Assembly (NCBI RefSeq): GCF_025264685.1
Contig: NZ_CP073721.1
Span: 3,835,001 to 3,899,000 of the forward strand
Source: Dactylosporangium roseum
GTDB taxonomy: Bacteria > Actinomycetota > Actinomycetes > Mycobacteriales > Micromonosporaceae
DNA length: 64,000 nucleotides
Direction: 5' to 3'
The translations under genes were made by a program, and so were the position numbers. The notes below the pieces were generated by a model, which did not search any database, was not told the origin of the DNA, and saw only the letters and a program-made list of their open reading frames with translations. Shown piece by piece: positions 47,772-56,342 of the stretch; position 1 is the stretch's first letter; each line of letters starts with the position of its first letter.

Positions 47772-49010
47772 ATGAGCACACCAGGACCGGTCGTCGGGTG
47801 CCGGCTCGGGTCGTTGGATCTTCTTCCGCCCCGGGTGCCGGCGGCATGTCGTACCCAGATCTGGGAGCGCTCCCGACTGGAGTGGCGTTGCCACGAGGGC
47901 GGCGATCCCCTTCGATTGCTCTGCGAGTTTCTGTCGTCGCACGGAGTGCCGGTGGGCGACCTCTCGACATCACCCAGGGTGATCGATTCCTCGGTATGTG
48001 GCGCCGCCGTGCTCCTGTCGCCACCCTCTGTGAAGGCGTCACCGACGACCACCGTGCCGGCGCTGGTGGCCGTCGTCTACGAGCACGGCCCGCGGCGGGC
48101 ACCCGACGCCGACGGGCCCGCCCGCCCGGTGCCGGGCCCGTGGCGGGGAAGCTTGCCGGGAAGCGGGACCGGAAGCTTGCCGGGAAGCTGGACGGGAAGC
48201 TGGACGGACGCGCAGCACGCCCGCGCGGTCGAGGAGGTGCGGGCCGCGATCGCCCGCGGCGACGTGTACGTGGTGAACCTCGTCGGCCACGCCAGCGCCC
48301 CCTTCGCGGGCGACCCCCGGGCCGCCCTGGCGAGGGTCGCGGCCCTCCCCGGGGCACGCTACGGCGGCGTCCTGCGCGGGGACGGGTGGTGGGTCGCCTC
48401 GGCCTCACCCGAGACGCTGGTCGAGGTCTCCGGCGGGCGCGCCGTCACCCGGCCCATCAAGGGCACCCGGCCGGCCACCGCCGAGGGGCGGGCCGAGCTG
48501 CTCGCGTCGGCGAAGGAGCGCGCCGAGCACGTCATGATCGTCGACCTCGAGCGGAACGATCTCGGCCGGGTCGCCCGCGTCGGCTCGGTCCGCGTCGACG
48601 AGCTGTTCGCGATCCGCCGCTGGTCCGGTCTCTGGCAGGCCGAGTCGACCGTCAGCGCCCGCCTGGCCGGCGGGGTGGGCCTCGCCGAGCTGCTCCGCGC
48701 CGTCTGGCCCGGCGGCTCGGTCACCGGCGCGCCCAAGCTGGCCGCGATCGAGGTCGCCACCCGGCTCGAGCCCGTCGGCCGGGGGCCGAGCATGGGGGCG
48801 TTCGGCTGGATCGGGCACGGGCCCGGCGGGGCGCTCACGGTGGACCTCGGGCTCACCATCCGTACCGTCGCCATCGCCGGCGGCCGGGCACACGTGTGGG
48901 CCGGCGGGGGCATCGTCTGGGACAGCGACCCGCAGGCCGAGGTCGCCGAGGCGGCGGCGAAGGCGGCCCCGGTGAAGGCCGCCCTCAGTGGTGGTCGCGG
49001 CGAAGCGTGA
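47772..49010 (+). CDS. pabB: Aminodeoxychorismate synthase component I / chorismate-binding enzyme
   Basis: 412 residues. The C-terminal chorismate-binding domain (about 150-405) has GDVYVVNLVGHASAPF, VTRPIKGTRPATAEGRAELL (cited as TRPIKGTRPAT), IVDLERNDLGRVA, PGGSVTGAPKLAAIE and VWAGGGIVWDSDPQAE, all PabB/TrpE landmarks. It converts chorismate to aminodeoxychorismate for folate; no PabA or PabC adjoins. The N-terminal third is degenerate and contains a DNA repeat coding GSLPGSGTGSLPGSWTGSW (48145-48205). A GATAAT box lies 12 nt before the ATG. The 3' end overlaps the convergent gene by 26 nt. Confidence 0.88.
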   Translation: MSTPGPVVGCRLGSLDLLPPRVPAACRTQIWERSRLEWRCHEGGDPLRLLCEFLSSHGVPVGDLSTSPRVIDSSVCGAAVLLSPPSVKASPTTTVPALVAVVYEHGPRRAPDADGPARPVPGPWRGSLPGSGTGSLPGSWTGSWTDAQHARAVEEVRAAIARGDVYVVNLVGHASAPFAGDPRAALARVAALPGARYGGVLRGDGWWVASASPETLVEVSGGRAVTRPIKGTRPATAEGRAELLASAKERAEHVMIVDLERNDLGRVARVGSVRVDELFAIRRWSGLWQAESTVSARLAGGVGLAELLRAVWPGGSVTGAPKLAAIEVATRLEPVGRGPSMGAFGWIGHGPGGALTVDLGLTIRTVAIAGGRAHVWAGGGIVWDSDPQAEVAEAAAKAAPVKAALSGGRGEA

Positions 49011-49641
49011 TCCGGTTCGCGCGCGACGACGGCGTCAGGACCCCGGTGAAGTACGCGAATAGCGTGCAGGTCAGCGGGGCGTCGTCGGCGCTGACGCGGT
49101 GCGCGGTCACGCGCGGCGAGTCCCAGTGGACCCGTGGCAGCTCGTCGCTCGGGCCGAAACACGCGTCGAGCTCCGACCGGGTGAGCGCCGGGCCGGCGAA
49201 GGAGATCTCCACCGTCGACAGCCCGGCACACGCGTTCATGTAGATCTGCAACGACGTCGTGCCGGGCGGGCTGGGCTGCACGAACAGTTGCCCGAACTCG
49301 TCCTGCGTCGGCGCGGGCAGCCCGAGCAGGGCCGCCACCTCCGCCGCGTGTTCGGTCGTCACGCCGCAGATCAGCCGGGCCCACGTCCGCAGCAGGTCGG
49401 TCGTCACCGGCCGGCCCACGAGGTCGAGCAGATGCGACGGCACCGGCGGGCGCTGCCATACCTGCGGCCAGTCGTCGAGGTCGGCCAGCTCGGCGCCGTC
49501 GACGAGGAGCGTGTAGAGCGGCGCCACCGGGAAGTCGTTGACGCGAACGGTCAGCACGCGCCCGTCGACCTCGGCGTGGTACGGGAACTCACCGTCGCCC
49601 GAGCGCTGCCACCGGATCGGGATGGCGGTCAGGTCGCTCAT
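48985..49641 (-). CDS. Uncharacterised protein
   Basis: 218 residues, not recognised. No signal peptide or membrane segment. It begins MSDLTAIPIRWQRSGDGEF and has an immunity- or SUKH-like look in parts (EVDGRVLTVRVNDFPVAPLYTLLVDGAEL, cited as VNDFPVAPLYTLLVDG, and DDWPQVWQRPPVP), but no firm motif. Coding quality is good. The upstream region 49642-49784 is divergent with an MFS gene and holds the palindrome GACCGCGGTC near 49730. The 3' end overlaps pabB by 26 nt. Confidence 0.75.
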   Translation of the reverse strand: MSDLTAIPIRWQRSGDGEFPYHAEVDGRVLTVRVNDFPVAPLYTLLVDGAELADLDDWPQVWQRPPVPSHLLDLVGRPVTTDLLRTWARLICGVTTEHAAEVAALLGLPAPTQDEFGQLFVQPSPPGTTSLQIYMNACAGLSTVEISFAGPALTRSELDACFGPSDELPRVHWDSPRVTAHRVSADDAPLTCTLFAYFTGVLTPSSRANRITLRRDHH

Positions 49642-49784
49642 GGCCGAGTCCTGTCGATCATGGCTTGGATCCTCAAGACGGCAAAACGGTCGCCGACAGC
49701 GTATGACGTGTCCGCAAACCCACACTTGACCGCGGTCACAGTCGGCACACATCGGGGAGGCGGAGCGATAGCGTCGAGGGCGTC

Positions 49785-51023
49785 ATGCGCCGCTATCTCA
49801 TGTGGACCATCGGACTCGTCGCGTACGTTCTCGCCGTCTTCCACCGCTCCTCCCTCGGCGTCGCCGGGGTCGCGGCCACCGATCGGTTCGGTGTCGGCAC
49901 GGCTCTGCTGGCCATGCTCTCCGTGGCCCAGCTCGCCGTCTACGCGGGCATGCAGATCCCCGTCGGCGTCCTGCTGGACCGGTTCGGCTCACGCCGGCTG
50001 CTCGTCGCCGGGGGCCTGCTCATGGTCGGGGGCCAGGTGCTGTTCGCGTCCGCGGACCACATCGGCCCGGCGATCGCGGCGCGGGTGCTGATCGGCGTCG
50101 GTGACGCGATGACGTTCATCAGCGTGCTGCGGATCGTCGCCATGTGGTTCCCGCCGTCCAGCAACGCGCTGATGGTCCAGCTCACCGGCATGATCGGGCA
50201 GCTCGGCGCGCTGTGCTCGGCCGTGCCGCTGGTGTTCCTGCTCAGGAACGCGGGCTGGCCGGCGACGTTCCTCGCCGCTGCCGGACTGGGGGCGGTGGCG
50301 GTGGCGCTCGTCGTCGGCGCGCTCAAGGACAGCCCCGACCCGGCGGCGGCGCCGGAGCGGCGCGACCTCGGCCTGCGCCACTCGTGGGCGCACCCCGGCA
50401 CCCGGCTGGGCCTGTGGACCCACTTCGTCACCCAGTTCTCCGGCGGCGTGTTCGCGCTGCTGTGGGGTTACCCGTTCCTCACCCAGGGTGAAGGGCTCGC
50501 CCCGGCGACGGCGGCCCTGCTGCTGTCGCTGCTGACCGTCGGCGGCATCGTCATGGGCCCGCTGATCGGCCACTTCTGCGGCCGGCTCCCGTATCATCGC
50601 TCGACCCTCGTCCTCGGCATCGTCGGCAGCTCGGCGGCCGCGTGGACGGCCGTGCTGCTGTGGCCCGGCCGCGCCCCGCTGTGGCTGCTCACGCTGCTCG
50701 TGCTGGTGCTGACGGTCAACGGCCCGGGCTCGATGATCGGCTTCGACTACGCCCGCTCGTTCAACCCGGCGGCCCGCCTCGGCGGCGCGACGGGCATCGT
50801 GAACGTGGGCGGCTTCGTGGCGTCGATCGTGCTGATCGTCGCCATCGGCGTGGTGCTCGACGTCCTCACCCCCGCGGGTGCGGCCAACTCGTCGCTGGGC
50901 GCCTTCAAGGTGGCCTTCGCGGCGCAGTACCTGTTGTGGGCCTTCGGTGCGGCCCAGGTCTACCGCTACCGCCGGACCACGCGCCGCGTGGTCAGTGACG
51001 GGCCGGTCCTCCGCCTGGCCTGA
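49785..51023 (+). CDS. MFS transporter (12-helix)
   Basis: 412 residues, 12 hydrophobic segments. Motif A of the first half is VLLDRFGSRRLLVAGG. GVGDAMTFISVLRIVAMWFP follows, and the second half has MGPLIGHFCGRL. It resembles the nitrate/nitrite- or sugar-acid-type MFS branches but cannot be assigned a substrate. GAGGGCGT precedes the ATG and TAGCGT near 49768 may be the -10. It ends in a strong hairpin shared with the convergent peptidase gene. Confidence 0.88.
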   Translation: MRRYLMWTIGLVAYVLAVFHRSSLGVAGVAATDRFGVGTALLAMLSVAQLAVYAGMQIPVGVLLDRFGSRRLLVAGGLLMVGGQVLFASADHIGPAIAARVLIGVGDAMTFISVLRIVAMWFPPSSNALMVQLTGMIGQLGALCSAVPLVFLLRNAGWPATFLAAAGLGAVAVALVVGALKDSPDPAAAPERRDLGLRHSWAHPGTRLGLWTHFVTQFSGGVFALLWGYPFLTQGEGLAPATAALLLSLLTVGGIVMGPLIGHFCGRLPYHRSTLVLGIVGSSAAAWTAVLLWPGRAPLWLLTLLVLVLTVNGPGSMIGFDYARSFNPAARLGGATGIVNVGGFVASIVLIVAIGVVLDVLTPAGAANSSLGAFKVAFAAQYLLWAFGAAQVYRYRRTTRRVVSDGPVLRLA

Positions 51024-51033
51024 CCGGCCCGTC
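50997..51033. terminator. Convergent terminator between the MFS and prolyl oligopeptidase genes
   Basis: GACGGGCCGGTC (50997-51008) and its exact complement GACCGGCCCGTC (51022-51033) overlap the MFS stop codon. A second small dyad GCGCAC/GTGCGC follows at 51037-51049, just beyond the stop of the minus-strand gene. Confidence 0.7.
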
Positions 51034-51052
51034 CCCGCGCACCGTGCGCCCG

Positions 51053-53095
51053 TCAGGAGTCCGGCGCCAGGGTGCGCCACAGGAACTCGAACGCCAGCGC
51101 CCACTTGAAGGCTAGCTGGGCGTTGTCCGCCGCGCCGCCGTGGCCGCCCTCGATGTTCTCGTAGTACGTCACGTCCTTGCCGTGCTCGCGCAGCGACGCC
51201 ACCATCTTGCGCGCGTGACCGGGGTGGACGCGATCGTCGCGGGTCGAGGTCGTGATGAGCGTCGGCGGATACGGCACCGCCGCCCGCACGTTCTGATACG
51301 GCGAGAACAGCCGCAGGTACGCCCAGTCCGAGGGATTGTCCGGGTCACCGTACTCCGCCATCCACGACGCGCCGGCGAGCAGCAGGTGGTAGCGCTTCAT
51401 GTCGAGCAGCGGCACCGCGCAGACGATCGCGCCGAAGAGCTCCGGGTAGCGGGTCAGCATCACACCCATGAGCAGGCCGCCGTTGGAGCCGCCCTCGATG
51501 CCGAGCTGTTCGCGGGTCGTGACGCCCCGCTCGACCAGGTCGGCGGCGACGGCGGCGAAGTCCTCGTAGGCGCGCGGGCGCTGCTCGCGCAGCGCCGACC
51601 GGTGCCACTGCGGACCGTACTCCCCGCCGCCGCGGATGTTCGCCACGACATACGTGCCGCCCCGGGCCAGCCAACCGCGGCCGATGATGGAGTTGTACGT
51701 GGGGACGCGCGAGACCTCGAACCCGCCGTACCCGCTGAGCAGGGTCGGGCCGGGTCCGGCGCCGGGCCGCCCGACGACGAAGTAGGGGATCTGCGTGCCG
51801 TCGGCCGACGTGGCGAAGAACTGCTGCGTGGTGAGCCCTTCGGCGGGGAAGTACGCCGGGCTCTGCTTGAGGACCGTGGGCCCGTCACCGCCGAGCACCC
51901 CGTGCCGCAGCGTCGGCGGTAGCGTGAAGCCGCTGGAGAGCAGCAGGTACTGCTCGTCGGTGTCGGCGTTGGTGTCCCACACGTCGGTCTGGCCGAGCTC
52001 GCTGCCGAGGACCGTGCGGTGCCACTCGCCGTCCGCGCCGTACGACAACAGCTCCAGGCGGCTCCGCACGTCCGCGAGCAGCACGAGGATCAGCCCCGTG
52101 CGGGTCCACTGGCTGTAGCTCAGCGACGTGTGCGGGTCGGGCGTGAACAGCGGGGTCAGGTCGCGCGAACCGGCGAGGTACGTGTCGAGCCGGGCGATGA
52201 GCAGCGAACCGGCCGCGTAGGTGGTGTCCGCGACGGTCCAGTCGGTGCGCACCCGGATGAGCAGCCACTCCCGGTGCACCTCGACGCCCGCGTCGTCGGG
52301 CACGTCGAGTTCGGTCAGCTCGCCGTCGACGAGGAGGTGCCGCCGGGCGTGGAAGAAGTCGACGGCCTGCCGGATGATCGCCCGCCGGCCGCCGGAGGAC
52401 ACGTCGGTCGTCGCCCGCACCGAGACGTCGTCGGCCGAGCCCTCGAAGACCAGTTCGGCGTCGGTGACCGGGGTGCCCCGGCGCCACCGCCGGACCTGCC
52501 GCGGGTAGCCGGAGGAGGTCATCGATCCCGGGCCGGTGTCCGTGCCGACGAAGATGTGGTCCTCGTCGATCCAGCTCACGTCGCTCTTCGCCTCGGGCAG
52601 GGTGAAGCCGTCGGCCACGAACCCCAGCCGTCGCAGGTCGAACTCGCGCACGACCGCCGCGTCGGCGCCGCCACGCGACAGGGCGATCAGGGCCCGGTGC
52701 TCACCGGCGAGCGGGCCGGTGCGCAGGAAGTCGACGCCCTGCCACACCCAGTTCTCGCCTTCGGCGGCGGCGAGCGCGTCGAGGTCGAGGACCGTCTCCC
52801 AGTGCGGCTCGTCGCCGCGGTAGTCGTCGAGGGTGGTGCGCCGCCACAGCCCGCGCGGGTGGTGCGTGTCCTTCCACAGGTTGTAGACCCGGTCCCCGTG
52901 CCAGGCGACGAGCGGGATGCGGTCGTCGGCGTCGAGCACTGCCTGGATGCCGTCGCGCAGCTCCGCGAAGCGATCACCGCCGGTCAGCGCCTCGACGGTT
53001 TCGGCGTTGCGCTCGCGGACCCACGCCAGGGCTTCGGTGCCCTCGACCGCTTCCAGCCACAGGTATGCGTCGTCCCGGGTGATCGTTTCCGTCAT
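51053..53095 (-). CDS. Prolyl oligopeptidase family serine peptidase (S9A)
   Basis: 680 residues. An N-terminal seven-bladed propeller (about 70-400) is followed by an alpha/beta hydrolase domain (about 410-675). The catalytic triad is visible: Ser in GIEGGSNGGLLMG (about residue 537), Asp in TSTRDDRVHPGHARK (about 620) and His in NIEGGHGGAAD (about 650). No signal peptide, so cytoplasmic. It hydrolyses short proline-containing peptides. ATG 53095 lies 4 nt after the stop of the GGDEF-EAL gene, indicating co-transcription. Confidence 0.93.
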   Translation of the reverse strand: MTETITRDDAYLWLEAVEGTEALAWVRERNAETVEALTGGDRFAELRDGIQAVLDADDRIPLVAWHGDRVYNLWKDTHHPRGLWRRTTLDDYRGDEPHWETVLDLDALAAAEGENWVWQGVDFLRTGPLAGEHRALIALSRGGADAAVVREFDLRRLGFVADGFTLPEAKSDVSWIDEDHIFVGTDTGPGSMTSSGYPRQVRRWRRGTPVTDAELVFEGSADDVSVRATTDVSSGGRRAIIRQAVDFFHARRHLLVDGELTELDVPDDAGVEVHREWLLIRVRTDWTVADTTYAAGSLLIARLDTYLAGSRDLTPLFTPDPHTSLSYSQWTRTGLILVLLADVRSRLELLSYGADGEWHRTVLGSELGQTDVWDTNADTDEQYLLLSSGFTLPPTLRHGVLGGDGPTVLKQSPAYFPAEGLTTQQFFATSADGTQIPYFVVGRPGAGPGPTLLSGYGGFEVSRVPTYNSIIGRGWLARGGTYVVANIRGGGEYGPQWHRSALREQRPRAYEDFAAVAADLVERGVTTREQLGIEGGSNGGLLMGVMLTRYPELFGAIVCAVPLLDMKRYHLLLAGASWMAEYGDPDNPSDWAYLRLFSPYQNVRAAVPYPPTLITTSTRDDRVHPGHARKMVASLREHGKDVTYYENIEGGHGGAADNAQLAFKWALAFEFLWRTLAPDS

Positions 53096-53099
53096 CAGC

Positions 53100-55397
53100 T
53101 CAGTCTGACCGAGCGGCGACCCGTTCGCCCACCCCGCCCAGTGACCAGCGCGCCGCGAACTCGGCCGGCGGAACGGCCTTGCCCCACAGCCAGCCCTGCG
53201 CGAGCGGCACCCCGAGGGTGACGAGCACGTCGCGCTGGGCCTCGGTCTCGACGCCCTCGGCGACGACCGACAGGCGCAGCGCGCTGCTCATCGCCACCAC
53301 GGCCCGGACGATCTCCTCGTCCTCGGTGCTCGTGCCGAGGCCCTTGACGAACGAGCGGTCGATCTTCACTCCGGTGACGGGATGGCGGCGCAGGTAGCCC
53401 AGCGCCGAGAAGCCGGTGCCGAAGTCGTCGACGGAGATCCGCACGCCGAGCGCGCGCAGCTCGACGAGCACCCGTTCGGTCAGCTCGCTGCCCTCGACCA
53501 TCACCGACTCGGTGATCTCCAGGACCAGGTTGGTGGCCGGCACCCCGGCCTGCCGCAGCACCGCCGCGAGCCGCTCGGCGAACGCCGCGTCGCCGAGCTG
53601 GCGCGGCGACACGTTGACCGACATCCAGAAGTTGTCGTCGACCACCCCGTCGGCCCGCCACCGGGCCAGTTGCCGCACCGACTCCCGCAGCACCCAGGAG
53701 CCCAGCGCCGAGATGAGGTTGGAGTCCTCGGCGACGGCGATGAACACGTTCGGCTCGAGCCAGCCGCGCACCGGGTGCTCCCAGCGCACGAGCGCCTCGA
53801 CGCCGGCGGGCCGGCCGGCCGGCAGCTCGACGATCGGCTGGTACGAGATGCTGAGCTGCTCCTGGGCGACCGCCGCGCGGAGCGCGACCTCGATCTCAAC
53901 GCGCTCGCGGACGGCGTCGCGCATGGAGGCGTCGAACACCTTCCAGCGGTTACGGCCCTCCTCCTTCGCGCGGTACATCGCCGTGTCCGCGTCGCGCATG
54001 AGCGCGTCGGCCTGCTCCTGCCGGTCGGCGCGGACGATGCCCATCGACGCGCCGACGACCACCTCCGCGGTCGCCCCCTCGGCGGCGACGACGACCAGGG
54101 GGCGCTCGACGCACTCCATGATCTTCCGGGCGTCGGCCATCGCCTCCGGCTCGGTGCAGCGCCGGACGACGACGAACTCGTCGCCGCCGACCCGGGCGAT
54201 GGTCGCGGTGCCGGGCAGCGCGTCCCGCAACCGGGCGCCGACGTCGATGATGAGCTGGTCGCCGACCGGGTGCCCCCACGAGTCGTTGACGAGCTTGAAG
54301 CCGTCGAGGTCGAGGTAGAACACCCAGACGTCGCCGGGTGCCCGCTCGGCGAGCAGGCGCTCGATCATGCTGCCGAGCAGCCGCCGATTGGGCAGGCCGG
54401 TCAGCGGGTCGTGGGTCGCCTGGTGCTCGAAGCGGCGCTGTGCGGCCGCGTGGCTCTGCACCGCGTCGGAGGCGCGCACCAGCAGCAGCGCGACGATCGC
54501 CGCGCCGCCGAGGCCCAGGATGAGCCGGGACGCGGTCGACTCGTGCGCGAGCAGCACGGTGAGCAGGAACGGCACGGCCACCGCCGGCCCGATGAGCAGC
54601 ATCCGCGGCAGCGACCACGCCTGGATCGGCAGCGGCGTGGCCAGGCTCAGGCCCTTGGCCGTCGGGTGCAGCGCGGCGGCGCCGCCGAGCGTGAACGCGA
54701 GCAGGAACGGCAGGTCCATCAGGCGGGAGCCGTTGACCTCGCCGCTGCGCCCGATGATCGCGTAGCCCAGGTCGCCGGCGAACACCAGGACCATCATGCC
54801 GCCGAGCAGCACGAAGGCCGGCTGGCGGACCGCGGTGGTGAACGCCAGGTTGGCCACCAGCAGCACGGTGATGGTGTCCAGCAACGGGTACAGCCCGGCG
54901 AGCGCCGTGACGACCAGTGGCCGGTCCGGGATCGTCGCGGCGGGCATGACGAACAGCAGCAGCGACGCGACCACGCTGCTGATGCAGACGATCAGGCCGT
55001 CGAGCAGGGCGTGCCGGTCCATGCCCCAGCGGTTGAGGAACGACACCAGGCCGGCGATGAAGAACCCGAATCCGCAGACCGAGAAGGCGTCGCCGAACTG
55101 CGCCTGGGGCGCCGGCAGGTCGACCAGGAGCGCGCGGAGGAGGATCCCGGCGAGGAAGAACAGCCCGGCGGCGGTGAGCAGCCGCCACGGCCGCCGGGGA
55201 CGCACGTCGTGCAGCCGCGGCCCGCACGCCCAGGCGGTCACGCAGCCGACGCCGACGACGGTGAAGGCCAGGCGGGGCAGCACGCCGGCGGCGTAGGACA
55301 CGGTCGCGGCGCCGCCCAGCGCGAGATACGTCAACCACAGCCGGTCGCGGCGCCAGGTCACCCGCCACCCCCAGCCTGCTCGCGTTTCGCACTCCAT
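53100..55397 (-). CDS. Membrane GGDEF-EAL cyclic-di-GMP signalling protein
   Basis: 765 residues. The N-terminal third has about nine hydrophobic helices, then GGDEF (about 325-480) with an intact RVGGDEFVVV site but no RxxD inhibitory site (PGTA at that place), and EAL (about 500-755). EAL keeps EALVRW, NVSPRQL, EITES, DDFGTGFSAL, KIDRSFV, AEGVET and GWLWGKA, so both cyclase and phosphodiesterase could be active. ATG 55397 is chosen at the start of the membrane region; the open frame upstream runs into the tetR promoter. Coupled with the peptidase downstream. Confidence 0.92.
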   Translation of the reverse strand: MECETRAGWGWRVTWRRDRLWLTYLALGGAATVSYAAGVLPRLAFTVVGVGCVTAWACGPRLHDVRPRRPWRLLTAAGLFFLAGILLRALLVDLPAPQAQFGDAFSVCGFGFFIAGLVSFLNRWGMDRHALLDGLIVCISSVVASLLLFVMPAATIPDRPLVVTALAGLYPLLDTITVLLVANLAFTTAVRQPAFVLLGGMMVLVFAGDLGYAIIGRSGEVNGSRLMDLPFLLAFTLGGAAALHPTAKGLSLATPLPIQAWSLPRMLLIGPAVAVPFLLTVLLAHESTASRLILGLGGAAIVALLLVRASDAVQSHAAAQRRFEHQATHDPLTGLPNRRLLGSMIERLLAERAPGDVWVFYLDLDGFKLVNDSWGHPVGDQLIIDVGARLRDALPGTATIARVGGDEFVVVRRCTEPEAMADARKIMECVERPLVVVAAEGATAEVVVGASMGIVRADRQEQADALMRDADTAMYRAKEEGRNRWKVFDASMRDAVRERVEIEVALRAAVAQEQLSISYQPIVELPAGRPAGVEALVRWEHPVRGWLEPNVFIAVAEDSNLISALGSWVLRESVRQLARWRADGVVDDNFWMSVNVSPRQLGDAAFAERLAAVLRQAGVPATNLVLEITESVMVEGSELTERVLVELRALGVRISVDDFGTGFSALGYLRRHPVTGVKIDRSFVKGLGTSTEDEEIVRAVVAMSSALRLSVVAEGVETEAQRDVLVTLGVPLAQGWLWGKAVPPAEFAARWSLGGVGERVAARSD

Positions 55398-55460
55398 CGG
55401 CCGTACCGCGAACCACCTTAGGGTTTCCAGGTGGTCAGACCCACGGCAAGTTTGTGCGTC

Positions 55461-55497
55461 ACGCGAATATTTGCGTGTCGCGCAGATTTGGTATTCT
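55461..55497 (+). promoter_or_regulatory. tetR promoter with candidate operator
   Basis: ACGCGAATATTTGCGT (55461-55476) is palindromic except for one base pair. It overlaps a -35-like TTGCGT (55471-55476). TATTCT (55492-55497) is a -10 whose start point would fall near ATG 55504, giving a leaderless mRNA. The 15-bp spacer is short. The site suits an autoregulating TetR dimer in the region shared with the GGDEF-EAL gene. Confidence 0.55.
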
Positions 55498-55503
55498 CGT
55501 GGC

Positions 55504-56232
55504 ATGGGCCTCCGCGAGCGCAAGAAGCGGGCCACCCGGCAGGCGCTCGCGCTCGCCGCGCTGCGGCTCGCCGTCGAGCGCGGCTTCGACCGGGTGCTCG
55601 TCGAGGACATCGCCGCCGACGTCGGCGTCTCCCCGCGCACGTTCAACAACTACTTCGGCAGCAAGGCCGAGGCGATCTGCGCGCTGGCCGTCCACCGCTC
55701 CGAGCGCGTCGGCGACGCCCTGCGCGCCCGGCCCGCCGACGAGCCGCTGTGGACCGCGATCACGGAGGCGGTGCTCGCCGAGTTCGGCGCGGGCACCGTC
55801 CCCGAGGAGGTGCCGGACCGCGTGTGGATCGCCGGCCTGCGGCTGGTCGTCACCACCCCGGCGATCCAGGGGGAGTACCTGCGCGCGCAGGCCGCGACCC
55901 AGGCCGCGCTGGCCGCGGCGATCCGCGAGCGGCTCGGTGTTCAGGTCTCCTCCGGCGTTCAGCTCTCCTCCGGTGGTGAGGTCTCCTCCGGTGTTCAGCT
56001 CTCCTCCGGTGTTCAGCTCTCCTCCGGTGCTCAGGTCTCCTCCGGTGCTCAGGTCTCCTCCGGTGAGTGCGTCGACGACCTCGTGCCCGACGTGCTCGGC
56101 GGCGCGGTCGCCGCCGCGTACGGCGTCGCGATGCAGCGGTGGCTGTGGGCCGACCCGCCGGAACCGTTCGGCGCGCTCCTGCGCCGGGCCCTCGACCGGC
56201 TCTCGGCCCACATCGCGCCGCAGGCGAGGTGA
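55504..56232 (+). CDS. TetR-family transcriptional regulator with an internal six-residue repeat tract
   Basis: 242 residues. The N-terminal TetR helix-turn-helix (about 10-57) shows ALRLAVERGFDRVLVEDIAADVGVSPRTFNNYFGSKAEA, cited as VEDIAADVGVSPRTFNNYF. The C-terminal ligand domain is split by a 42-residue tract (about 146-187) of seven VQ(V/L)SSG-like units encoded by 18-bp DNA repeats. The tract is hydrophilic and probably a loop. ATG 55504 is preferred to the upstream in-frame start because it begins the normal MGLRERKK and suits the promoter. Likely autoregulated; other targets unknown. Confidence 0.9.
   Translation: MGLRERKKRATRQALALAALRLAVERGFDRVLVEDIAADVGVSPRTFNNYFGSKAEAICALAVHRSERVGDALRARPADEPLWTAITEAVLAEFGAGTVPEEVPDRVWIAGLRLVVTTPAIQGEYLRAQAATQAALAAAIRERLGVQVSSGVQLSSGGEVSSGVQLSSGVQLSSGAQVSSGAQVSSGECVDDLVPDVLGGAVAAAYGVAMQRWLWADPPEPFGALLRRALDRLSAHIAPQAR
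55939..56064 (+). repeat. Seven tandem 18-bp repeats inside the tetR coding sequence
   Basis: Units of the form (G)TTCAG(G/C)TCTCCTCCGG(T/C), seven copies from 55939 to 56064, two of them (56029-56046 and 56047-56064) identical. They preserve the frame and encode six residues each. Confidence 0.92.
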
Positions 56233-56342
56233 CGAGCACCGCGCTGCGCCGGCCTGGGCCGCGGACCGACGACGGTGGCGCGCGCCCGGCTGCTGTCCCG
56301 GCTCGGTGACCCCGCCGGCCGGTGCCGGAGCCGCGCGGAGAC

